Shown in pieces: positions 5,913 through 11,398 of a stretch of 11,398 nt of DNA. Numbering within the stretch: position 1 is the first letter of the stretch; each line of letters starts with the position of its first letter. Under the pieces are notes generated by a model. That model made no database searches. It saw nothing but the letters and a program-made list of their open reading frames with translations, and had not been told where the DNA came from. The stretch lies in contig JAKEIF010000140.1 in NCBI GenBank assembly GCA_022545875.1, forward strand, positions 1 through 11,398, written 5' to 3'. Source of the DNA: Nitrososphaera sp. (GTDB lineage Archaea > Thermoproteota > Nitrososphaeria > Nitrososphaerales > Nitrososphaeraceae). Position numbers and translations under genes: made by a program.

Positions 5913-6299
5913 TTGGACTCTAGCAACCTGAAATATTGTCCTATACATAATACCTTTGACCTGATTGGCAAAAAGTTTACAATACTCATCTTGCGAGACA
6001 TGATGCTCTATGGCAAGAAACATTTCAATGAGTTATTGAATTCTGTTGAGGGCATGAATTCAAAGACACTCTCTCTACGTATCAAGGAATTGGAAAGAGA
6101 CGAGCTCATCAAGCGGCACGTCTTTAATGAGATGCCGTTAAGAGTAGAGTACGAACTGACAGAGAAGGCCATGAAGCTCAGACCAATACTAGAGCAGATG
6201 GGGGAGTTTTCAACGAGATACTGTGCAACAGACGTATTCAGAGATAAGAAACCTCGAAATTTTGATGCTGTCCTATCCTCGAAATTACATAACATGTAA
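5913..6299 (+). CDS. HxlR-family winged-helix transcriptional regulator
   Basis: This 128-aa protein has the HxlR (PF01638) signature: YCPIHNTFDLIGKKFTILIL at 8-27, then FNELLNSVEGMNSKTLSLRIKEL (38-60) as the recognition helix region, the wing VEYELTEKAMKLRPIL (78-92), and a C-terminal dimer helix. Cys9 lies just before the first helix, where redox-sensing HxlR proteins such as YodB and QsrR carry their reactive Cys; a second Cys is at 104. The tail beyond about residue 105 is longer than in minimal members. The start is a TTG with GGTGA 12 nt upstream. The gene diverges from the DsrE-family gene and is followed, in the same reading frame, by an NTF2-like remnant. Base composition looks more AT-rich than in neighbouring housekeeping genes, hinting at a separate origin. 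Confidence 0.9.
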   Translation: MDSSNLKYCPIHNTFDLIGKKFTILILRDMMLYGKKHFNELLNSVEGMNSKTLSLRIKELERDELIKRHVFNEMPLRVEYELTEKAMKLRPILEQMGEFSTRYCATDVFRDKKPRNFDAVLSSKLHNM

Positions 6300-6524
6300 T
6301 TCGATGAGCTTGACTACAAACTGTTGAAGGAAATTTGGCGTTGCACAATTGATCGTATTTCAGTCCGTTTTGAATATGAGTGGCATGATGCAGACAACGA
6401 CCAATGGATTAGGACCCATAGAAAGGAGCACTGGGAATTCGACGAGGCGGGTCTTATGACGACAAGAGACAAGAGCGCAACCGACTATCCTATTGCGGAA
6501 TCTGAACGTCGTTTGACAAACTAG
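6300..6524 (+). pseudogene. C-terminal remnant of a DUF1348 / NTF2-like protein
   Basis: Immediately after the HxlR TAA, and in its exact frame, 74 codons stay open to TAG at 6522-6524. The translated sequence contains ELDYKLLKEIW, then RISVRFEYEWHDADNDQW, HWEFDEAGLM and YPIAESERR. From memory these match in order the second half of the bacterial DUF1348 family (nuclear transport factor 2-like, about 150 aa). Roughly the first 65-70 residues and the last 15-20 are missing. No ATG is in frame; the first possible start is a TTG at 6324, which would lose even more of the match. The simplest reading is a gene fragment left by deletion next to HxlR. A read-through fusion or a short TTG-started protein is less likely. 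Confidence 0.7.
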
Positions 6525-6588
6525 ATTTCTTAACCTCGCGTGTGACCAAAACTCTAAAGCCGGGCGGCAGGCTCTAGCCGCTGACCAT

Positions 6589-7986
6589 TTGAGGCTTTAC
6601 AATACACTCAGCCGGCAGATAGATGAGCTAAAGCCTGAAGGCGATACCGTCAGGATCTACGTCTGCGGGGTCACAGTGTATGACAACTCACACATAGGCC
6701 ACGCGCGGACGGTAATTGTCTTTGACGTGCTGCGCAGGTATCTTTTGTCAAGGGACTACAAGGTGGCGTTCATTCAAAATTTCACCGATGTCGACGACAA
6801 GATAATCAACAGGGCAAAGGCAGAGGGCAAAACCGCACAGGAAATTTCCGAGAAATACATTGCAAATTACTACAAGGATTTTGGCGGCCTCAATGTCATG
6901 GACACGACACTCTATCCAAAGGCAACTGAACACATACAGGAAATGATCCGGCTCATTCAGGGCCTGATCGACAAGGGCCACGCCTACCTTGCGCTAAATG
7001 GCGTTTACTTTCGGGTAAGGTCCTTTCCTGGCTACGGCAAGCTCTCAAGAAAGCCCGTGGAAGAGCTTGACGCCGGCGCAAGAATTGAAGTCGATCCGTC
7101 GAAGGAAGATCCTCTTGATTTTGCACTATGGAAATTTTACTCTGATCCACCCGTATGGGACAGTCCTTGGGGGAAGGGGCGACCGGGATGGCACATCGAA
7201 TGCTCTGCAATGTCGCTGAAATATTTGGGTAATACATTTGAGATACATGGTGGCGGACATGACTTGGTATTTCCTCACCATGAAAATGAGATAGCCCAGT
7301 CAGAGTCGTTTACGGGCCAAGAGTTTGCAAAGATATGGATGCATTCTGGCATGGTGACGATTGACTCGCAGAAAATGAGCAAGTCGCTTGGCAACATTGT
7401 GACAATAGACCAGGCTTTGAAGAGCTGGGGGATGAATTCACTCCGCCTATATTGCGTTTCTGTCCACTATGCCAAGCCACTCGATTATACTGATGAATTG
7501 TTGAAAGAGTCGGTCCAGCGCTGGCGCCAAATAGAGACCTGCCTATACGAACTCAGGTCGGCCGCGGCAACTGGAGGGGAAGTAGAGACGGTCAGGAGCA
7601 TGGCCGACGATTCGGCGAGGGCATTTGAGGCAGCGATGGAAGACGACATGAATACTTCACTTGCACTTACCGAGCTCATGAAATTCGTGACAAAGCTTAA
7701 CCAGTACGCAGCCTCTGACAAGCTCACCAAAGACATGGCTGACGCTGCGCTGCCTGTGCTTGACAGGATAATGGGCATACTCGGCCTCAAGGCGGTGGAA
7801 GCAAGCAAGCAAGAGCAACAAGAGATAGCGGCCTCTGTGGCCGAGCGCAACCGGATGCGGGCCGAAAAGAAATTCAAGGAAGCGGACGATATCCGCAAGA
7901 GGCTGCTTGAAGAGCGGTCAGTTGAGCTATTTGATCACAAGGGCCGGACTGTTTGGGCAAAGAGGGAAAGGATCCTGTCAGCCTAG
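6589..7986 (+). CDS. cysS: Cysteinyl-tRNA synthetase
   Basis: This class Ia synthetase charges tRNA-Cys. The 465-aa protein starts with the family-typical RLYNTLSRQ and shows CGVTVYDNSHIGHA with the HIGH motif at 35-38. The four zinc ligands that select cysteine are present as C26, C205 (WHIECSAM), H230 and E234 (FPHHENE), offset by only 2-4 from the E. coli numbering. KMSKS is intact at 262-266. The helical C-terminal part ends with the common RxxKKFxxADxIRxxL pattern. The start is a TTG with no in-frame ATG upstream and no SD; a weak TATA-like CTCTAAAG lies about 33 nt before it. The upstream 64 bp hold no other gene. The gene is full length with no sign of damage. Confidence 0.97.
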   Translation: MRLYNTLSRQIDELKPEGDTVRIYVCGVTVYDNSHIGHARTVIVFDVLRRYLLSRDYKVAFIQNFTDVDDKIINRAKAEGKTAQEISEKYIANYYKDFGGLNVMDTTLYPKATEHIQEMIRLIQGLIDKGHAYLALNGVYFRVRSFPGYGKLSRKPVEELDAGARIEVDPSKEDPLDFALWKFYSDPPVWDSPWGKGRPGWHIECSAMSLKYLGNTFEIHGGGHDLVFPHHENEIAQSESFTGQEFAKIWMHSGMVTIDSQKMSKSLGNIVTIDQALKSWGMNSLRLYCVSVHYAKPLDYTDELLKESVQRWRQIETCLYELRSAAATGGEVETVRSMADDSARAFEAAMEDDMNTSLALTELMKFVTKLNQYAASDKLTKDMADAALPVLDRIMGILGLKAVEASKQEQQEIAASVAERNRMRAEKKFKEADDIRKRLLEERSVELFDHKGRTVWAKRERILSA

Positions 7987-8008
7987 CCGGCAAAATATTC
8001 ACTCGTTT

Positions 8009-8028
8009 GTGCATCTTGTTGCACTTTT
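8009..8028 (+). terminator. Hairpin plus T4 terminator after cysS
   Basis: GTGCA (8009-8013) and TGCAC (8020-8024) form a perfect 5-bp stem with a 6-base loop, followed directly by TTTT. It lies 22 bases after the cysS stop and before the bactofilin-like gene. The stem is short, so confidence is moderate. Confidence 0.45.
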
Positions 8029-8031
8029 GCC

Positions 8032-8042
8032 CTAATGTTATC
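8032..8042 (+). promoter_or_regulatory. TATA-like element of the bactofilin-like gene
   Basis: The A/T-rich CTAATGTTATC is centred about 28 nt before the ATG at 8066, with no SD between. It lies just downstream of the cysS terminator-like hairpin, consistent with an independent leaderless transcript. It is a weak match to consensus. Confidence 0.3.
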
Positions 8043-8065
8043 GCCCTGCGTGAAAACCTCGGCTA

Positions 8066-8413
8066 ATGAAAATACTCGACGGGAAGCGAGTCGGCACGGT
8101 CACTATATTTGAGGATACTCTCATGCTGACCGAAGTAGTTGGCGACGTAATACTCAATGCCGGCCACCTAGAGTTCAAGGGCAAGGTCTTGGGAAATATG
8201 CTCGTTCGAAAAGGGACATGCAGGATGCTGGGCATAGTCAAGGGCAACCTCGTCAACGAGCAGGGAGACGTCGAGATATTTGGAACCGTGCACGGCAAAG
8301 TCGTGACCAGGGCAGGATATACATACATCAACCCTGACAGCAAGGTGGGCGGAGTTGAAAATTCCGGCGTTTCGCAGCCACGTGCGATAGAGCGAGAACC
8401 GGTCAGCACCTAG
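8066..8413 (+). CDS. Bactofilin-like polymer-forming protein
   Basis: Bactofilins are short right-handed beta-helices that polymerise into filaments or membrane-attached scaffolds. The 115-aa protein shows four rungs at an exact 17-residue spacing: VVGDVIL (24-30), VLGNMLV (41-47), VKGNLVN (58-64) and VHGKVVT (75-81), each with Gly at position three and alternating hydrophobics. A short N-terminal strand region and a disordered polar tail (about 97-115) flank the core, the usual bactofilin layout. There is no signal peptide or TM helix, so it should be cytoplasmic. With about five rungs it is shorter than most bacterial members (about 130-200 aa). The ATG start has a TATA-like box about 28 nt upstream. 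The gene converges on a zinc-protein gene with which it shares stop-codon bases. Confidence 0.75.
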   Translation: MKILDGKRVGTVTIFEDTLMLTEVVGDVILNAGHLEFKGKVLGNMLVRKGTCRMLGIVKGNLVNEQGDVEIFGTVHGKVVTRAGYTYINPDSKVGGVENSGVSQPRAIEREPVST

Positions 8414-8604
8414 CCAGGCGAGCGAATCTTTTCAAGATCCTTTTTCAGCAGCTCGATTGTCTTAGGTATTTCTTTTTCAGCGCATGCAGTGCAGATCTGC
8501 TGAAGCGAAAGAGGATACGTAAAATACTTTTCGCCAAGTGCAATGTCGCGCTTGCACGACACACACTTTTTCAGCTTGTAGGGGTCCGTATTCTTTATTA
8601 TCAT
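8410..8604 (-). CDS. 64-aa zinc-binding protein (two CxxC)
   Basis: A small gene coupled to the beta-CASP nuclease: its ATG (8604-8602) shares one base with the nuclease TGA, as TGATG. The product has CVSC at 14-17 and CTAC at 38-41, enclosing a 20-residue stretch (KRDIALGEKYFTYPLSLQQI) typical of a treble-clef or zinc-ribbon finger. A highly charged helix of about 20 residues (EIPKTIELLKKDLEKI) follows. The family is not recognised. A longer frame opens upstream but lies wholly inside the nuclease gene, so the coupled ATG is the sensible start. Co-translation with an RNA-processing nuclease suggests, as an inference, a role in RNA binding or as a nuclease partner. The stop codon overlaps the convergent bactofilin stop. 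Confidence 0.82.
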   Translation of the reverse strand: MIIKNTDPYKLKKCVSCKRDIALGEKYFTYPLSLQQICTACAEKEIPKTIELLKKDLEKIRSPG

Positions 8605-9866
8605 CAGACTTCGACTACTTGGCCCTGTTCTGGTGCGATTGCGTCGTAGCCGTATTTTTCCTTTATCTCCACTGCAAACTTTTCGCACGACGGCCCGTCG
8701 CCATGGACGCAAAGCACTTTGGGGTTACCCTTGACGCGGTCGAGGATCTCAAACAGTTCGCTTCTGCTGTTGTGGCCAGAGAATTCAAAGCGCTTGACGT
8801 CTGCGAAACACTTCATCATCCTGCCGTCAAAGTTGGCGATTTTTTTGTCAAGCAGCATCCTGCCGGGAGTCCCCTCGCCCTGGTATGAAACCATTGCAAT
8901 GCCGTTCTTGTCGCTCCCCGCTACTCCTTGGGTGTAGTGGATAGCGGAGCCTCCCACCAACATTCCCGCCGGCGAAATAATCACACAGGGTTCATTTACC
9001 ACCTTTCGCCTCCTGCTCCATCCCTGAATCCATTCTGCTTCGCCTATCGCTCGCCGGAACATTTCTGCATCGCGGAGATATGCCGGATGGCGGCTCATGA
9101 TCTGGTTCGCCTTGAGCGCCATCCCGTCCATGACGACTTTGTGCTTAAAGTCATACGCCTTTAGCACGCAGGCGATTTCCTGCGCGCGCTCTACCGAAAA
9201 CGACGGAACAAACAGCGTGCCTCCGCGCTCTATGACGTCGTAGGCAAACTCTATGAGGCCCTTCTCTGACTCTTCCCTTGGCGCCTGCTCGTTCTGCGAG
9301 TAGGTGCTTTCTATAATCATCATGTCGATTTCCCCAAAGTCCAGGTCCGCCGGGCGCAAGAGCTTTGAGCCCCTTGTATTGATGTCGCCTGTGTAAAACA
9401 GCCTTTTGCCGCCGTGTTCTACTATTGCAGTCGAGCCGCCAACAACGTGCCCGGACTCGTGAAGCGTTACCTTGGCATCATTTACCATGTACGGCTCCCT
9501 GTACTGCAGGTTCTTTGAGCTCTTTAGCATGGTCATGAGGTCGATGTATTCAAAGGGCAGGTAAAAGCCTGACAGCTTGATCATATCCTCGATCAAGAGC
9601 TCGGATAGCTCAAAGGTCGGCAGCGTCCCAAGGACAGGAATGTCAGTCGAGCCCGATAGATAGAGCGACGGCACAAAGCCCGAGTGGTCCAGGTGGGCAT
9701 GCGTTATCACAACGGCGTCTACTTCCTTCGGCTTTACATGCATTGGAAATACCGGCTCCCTCTTTAAGAGGACGCCGTAATCCAGCAGGAGGTTGGTATT
9801 GTCACAGTTTACGAGAAATGCGGAGCGCCCAACTTCTTTGGCGGCCCCAAGGACGTTTACTTTCAA
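8604..9866 (-). CDS. Beta-CASP metallo-beta-lactamase RNase (aCPSF2-like)
   Basis: This is a zinc-dependent ribonuclease of the archaeal CPSF/RNase J superfamily, acting in RNA 3'-end processing or 5'-3' decay. The 420-aa protein has the full active site: HAHLDH (56-61), H140 in GHVVGGS, D161 in YTGDI, and beta-CASP motifs A (E186 in ESTYS), B (H365 in SGHNS) and C (H388 in VHG). The catalytic core begins at residue 1 (KVNVLGAAKEVGRS), so there are no N-terminal KH domains. This excludes aCPSF1 and fits the shorter aCPSF2 group; archaeal RNase J is the alternative. The start is a TTG with an in-frame stop 3 codons upstream and a TATA-like box about 28 nt before it. The gene sits downstream of the methyltransferase-like pair and is coupled to a small zinc protein. 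Confidence 0.93.
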   Translation of the reverse strand: MKVNVLGAAKEVGRSAFLVNCDNTNLLLDYGVLLKREPVFPMHVKPKEVDAVVITHAHLDHSGFVPSLYLSGSTDIPVLGTLPTFELSELLIEDMIKLSGFYLPFEYIDLMTMLKSSKNLQYREPYMVNDAKVTLHESGHVVGGSTAIVEHGGKRLFYTGDINTRGSKLLRPADLDFGEIDMMIIESTYSQNEQAPREESEKGLIEFAYDVIERGGTLFVPSFSVERAQEIACVLKAYDFKHKVVMDGMALKANQIMSRHPAYLRDAEMFRRAIGEAEWIQGWSRRRKVVNEPCVIISPAGMLVGGSAIHYTQGVAGSDKNGIAMVSYQGEGTPGRMLLDKKIANFDGRMMKCFADVKRFEFSGHNSRSELFEILDRVKGNPKVLCVHGDGPSCEKFAVEIKEKYGYDAIAPEQGQVVEV

Positions 9867-9890
9867 ATTTCTTTACAATAAAGCTCATTC

Positions 9891-9897
9891 CATATAC
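9891..9897 (-). promoter_or_regulatory. TATA-like box of the beta-CASP RNase gene
   Basis: Minus-strand GTATATG is centred about 28 nt before the TTG at 9866, with no SD in between. It lies in the 47-bp gap behind the methyltransferase-like gene. The nuclease may therefore have its own leaderless promoter rather than depend wholly on the upstream pair. Confidence 0.4.
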
Positions 9898-9913
9898 GAT
9901 TTAATCCTTGCGA

Positions 9914-10711
9914 CTAAAAGTGGACTTGCCAAAGCGGGCCTGGGATCGCCGAATCGCCCCCTTTTTCTAAATAACCGTAGCCACATTCGTCAAGCACCTG
10001 TTCAAAATCATATCTGTCAGTAGGCTGCTCGCTTTCAATTTGGCTTTTCAACGCGCCTACAACAGTATCGCGCATGGCAGGTTTCGCATACACGTACCAG
10101 AGGTTATGAGCGCCGCGGAGGCGCGAAAGTTCAGTGCGCTTCTGCTCCGGCATGCTCGTATAGTATCTGTTCATTATCTCTGTGTTCACGTCCTCCCACG
10201 AAGGCGTTCTCCATGACGCGACGCGTTCAAAGCCGTGCCCGTCAAACTCGGCGGCAAGGCTGAGTCCCTGGTCGAGCGTCGTCACAATGACATCTGTATT
10301 CTTTGATACCGGGTCGCGAAAGTCCTGCCCCGGCTCCATCCAGCCGACAAAAATCAGATCGTATTTCTTTTCAATCCAGCGGGCGTCTTCAATCCTGACA
10401 TAATCAGGCTTGGCGATTCCAAGGCCGTAAAACATTGACTCATCCACTTCAAGGCCCTCGGCTTTTGGGATGAACTCCCGGACATGCTTCAAAAAGTCCC
10501 CGTAGCCGCAGCCCACGTCAAGGTACGTGGGTTCGCTTGACACTGACTTGGCGATTGCAGCGACGCGCATCACATCGATTTTCCGGTAGACAAAATACGA
10601 GCCCCTCAAGAAAGGAAAGCTATAGCGCTCATGGTGAGGGGAAATTGCGCGCGCCTGGAATTGGGCGAGCGCTGCCCAGGCTTTCTGCATGTCTTTCAAT
10701 CTGTTTGGCAT
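9914..10711 (-). CDS. Methyltransferase-like protein, downstream paralog
   Basis: The 265-aa protein contains a class I SAM-binding motif, YLDVGCGYGDFL (63-74), and an acidic end of strand two (GLEVDE, 86-91), so a Rossmann methyltransferase fold is likely. The substrate is unknown. Conserved blocks shared with the next gene are FVGWMEPGQDFR (121-132), WRTPSW followed by MNRYY (168-184), AHNLWYVYA (201-209) and VLDECGYGY (239-247). Residues 1-45 are a helical N-terminal region with Arg/Tyr-rich SFPFLRGSYFVYR. The start is the ATG at 10711, two bases after the stop of the upstream paralog, implying coupled translation; a longer in-frame start would lie inside that gene. There are no TM helices. 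Loss of methylation activity cannot be excluded because the GWMEPGQDF block is not a standard catalytic motif that I recognise. Confidence 0.78.
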   Translation of the reverse strand: MPNRLKDMQKAWAALAQFQARAISPHHERYSFPFLRGSYFVYRKIDVMRVAAIAKSVSSEPTYLDVGCGYGDFLKHVREFIPKAEGLEVDESMFYGLGIAKPDYVRIEDARWIEKKYDLIFVGWMEPGQDFRDPVSKNTDVIVTTLDQGLSLAAEFDGHGFERVASWRTPSWEDVNTEIMNRYYTSMPEQKRTELSRLRGAHNLWYVYAKPAMRDTVVGALKSQIESEQPTDRYDFEQVLDECGYGYLEKGGDSAIPGPLWQVHF

Positions 10712-10713
10712 TT

Positions 10714-11398
10714 CTAACCAAAGAGTATTTCCCAGAGCGTGTCTCCGGTTGTAAGGTTGGGCAATCTCTGCATATAGCCAAAGCCGCATTCATCTAGAAC
10801 TGATTCGAAATCATGCCTGTCGGCAGGATCCTCTTTTTCCATGTGGGCTCTGAGTGCTGAACTTATTTTTCCGGCATGCTCTGGCCTTGCATATACGTAC
10901 CAAAAGTTATGCGCCGACCGCAGCTTCGCTAGCTGTTCTTTGCTTTGATCGTCGATTCCCTTCGTATAGTATCTATTCATGAGCTCGGCATTGACATCAA
11001 TCCAAGACGGCGTCCTCCACCAGGCAACCCTGCGATAGCCAAACTCCTCATATTCACATCCTCCGTTAATCCCGCACTGGCCTCCCGCGTCAAATGTAGT
11101 AATTACGCATTTTGCAAAGCGTGAAACCTCTCTGCGAAAGTCCTGCCCTGGCTCCATCCATCCCACAAACGCCACGTCACAGGGCTGCGAATAGCCCTCG
11201 ATTGGCATCAGGGAAATATAGTCAGGCTTTGTGAATTGGAATGAGTAAAAGATCCCGCCTTCCTTTTCAATTCCGGCAGCCTTTGGAAGAAAATCGCGGA
11301 TTTTCCCGAGAAAGTCGCCGTAGCCGCAGCCCACGTCAAGATAAGACGGTTCTGGCGACAAAGACCGCGCAATTGCAGCCACCCTTGCAGCATCTACC
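10714..11398 (-). CDS. Methyltransferase-like protein, upstream paralog (5' end outside window)
   Basis: The open frame runs off the right edge; 227 residues to the TAG are visible, starting VDAARVAAIARS, which aligns with IDVMRVAAIAKS of the downstream paralog. An internal GTG at 11382 is therefore not the true start; about 45 N-terminal residues should lie beyond the window. It repeats the landmarks in order: YLDVGCGYGDFL, KPDYISL, FVGWMEPGQDFR, WRTPSW, MNRYY, AHNFWYVYA and VLDECGFGY. About half of the residues are identical by eye. A distinctive difference is a Gly-rich insert with two cysteines (QCGINGGC) before the WWRTPSW block, where the paralog has QGLSLAAEF. The pair arose by tandem duplication and then diverged. 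Function is unknown beyond likely SAM binding. Confidence 0.78.
   Translation of the reverse strand, partial: VDAARVAAIARSLSPEPSYLDVGCGYGDFLGKIRDFLPKAAGIEKEGGIFYSFQFTKPDYISLMPIEGYSQPCDVAFVGWMEPGQDFRREVSRFAKCVITTFDAGGQCGINGGCEYEEFGYRRVAWWRTPSWIDVNAELMNRYYTKGIDDQSKEQLAKLRSAHNFWYVYARPEHAGKISSALRAHMEKEDPADRHDFESVLDECGFGYMQRLPNLTTGDTLWEILFG

Noticed and set aside
6564..6581. 5-bp GC hairpin (GCGGC/GCCGC) just before cysS, considered as an attenuator or T-box-like leader
   Set aside because: T-boxes are not known in archaea, the stem is short, and the likely transcription start lies at or beyond it, so it would not be in the mRNA.
7485..7898. 137-codon minus-strand open frame opposite cysS
   Set aside because: Ser/Ala-rich shadow of the helical C-terminal domain of CysS, with no promoter or family features.
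8605..8712. 36-residue N-terminal extension of the small zinc protein
   Set aside because: It would lie entirely within the beta-CASP coding region and is Arg-rich and non-conserved in appearance; the coupled ATG at 8604 is sufficient.
10712..10789. 26-residue N-terminal extension of the downstream methyltransferase-like protein
   Set aside because: It overlaps the conserved C-terminus of the upstream paralog in another frame; the ATG at 10711 directly follows that stop codon.
1..11398. tRNA, rRNA, CRISPR arrays, insertion sequences, attachment sites
   Set aside because: Intergenic gaps are all under about 125 bp and none shows cloverleaf, direct-repeat/spacer or terminal inverted-repeat structure; no transposase or integrase motif is present in any frame read.

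Overview
The window looks like a piece of an ammonia-oxidising-type archaeal chromosome (Nitrososphaerota/Thaumarchaeota, probably Nitrososphaera-like). This is an inference from several signs: an archaeal NadM-type NMN adenylyltransferase, an archaeal-type MetRS, a KH-less archaeal CPSF-family beta-CASP nuclease, many TTG starts with TATA-like boxes about 27-33 nt upstream (leaderless style), and Shine-Dalgarno sites only at internal operon genes. No tRNA, rRNA, CRISPR array, insertion sequence or integrase was seen.

Layout. (1) Positions 1-4967 are almost wholly minus strand and read right to left: a two-TM membrane protein of unknown function, S-adenosylhomocysteine hydrolase (ahcY), methionyl-tRNA synthetase (metG), NMN adenylyltransferase (nadM), a 41-aa zinc-ribbon protein, and a reduced MscS-like channel protein. 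The extreme left edge probably holds the 3' end of a plus-strand gene. From ahcY to the zinc ribbon the genes are tightly packed: a short gap with an SD, an ATGA overlap, and an SD that contains the previous stop codon. This suggests one operon linking the methionine/SAM cycle and NAD synthesis. (2) Positions 4968-6524 hold small accessory genes: a Rieske-type ferredoxin (+), a DsrE-family protein (-), a divergent HxlR-type regulator (+), and directly behind its stop codon, in the same frame, the broken remnant of a DUF1348/NTF2-like protein. This stretch looks more AT-rich than its flanks. The HxlR-DsrE intergenic region carries repeats of AGGTAA and a nearly symmetrical TATA-like element. 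(3) Positions 6589-8413 (+) hold cysteinyl-tRNA synthetase (cysS), a short terminator-like hairpin, and a bactofilin-like protein with an exact 17-residue repeat. (4) Positions 8410-11398 (-) hold two tandem paralogous proteins with a class I methyltransferase motif (the upstream one cut by the window edge), the beta-CASP RNase, and a one-nucleotide-overlapping 64-aa zinc-binding protein whose stop codon shares a CTAG palindrome with the bactofilin stop.

Functional picture (inference). SAM-dependent methyltransferases produce SAH, AhcY (which uses bound NAD) recycles it, NadM makes NAD, and MetG draws on methionine. The regulator, DsrE and Rieske proteins in the middle look like a small redox or sulfur-response island. 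The best candidates for something undescribed are the tandem methyltransferase-like pair, the two tiny zinc proteins tied to core operons, and the HxlR gene with its in-frame NTF2 remnant.
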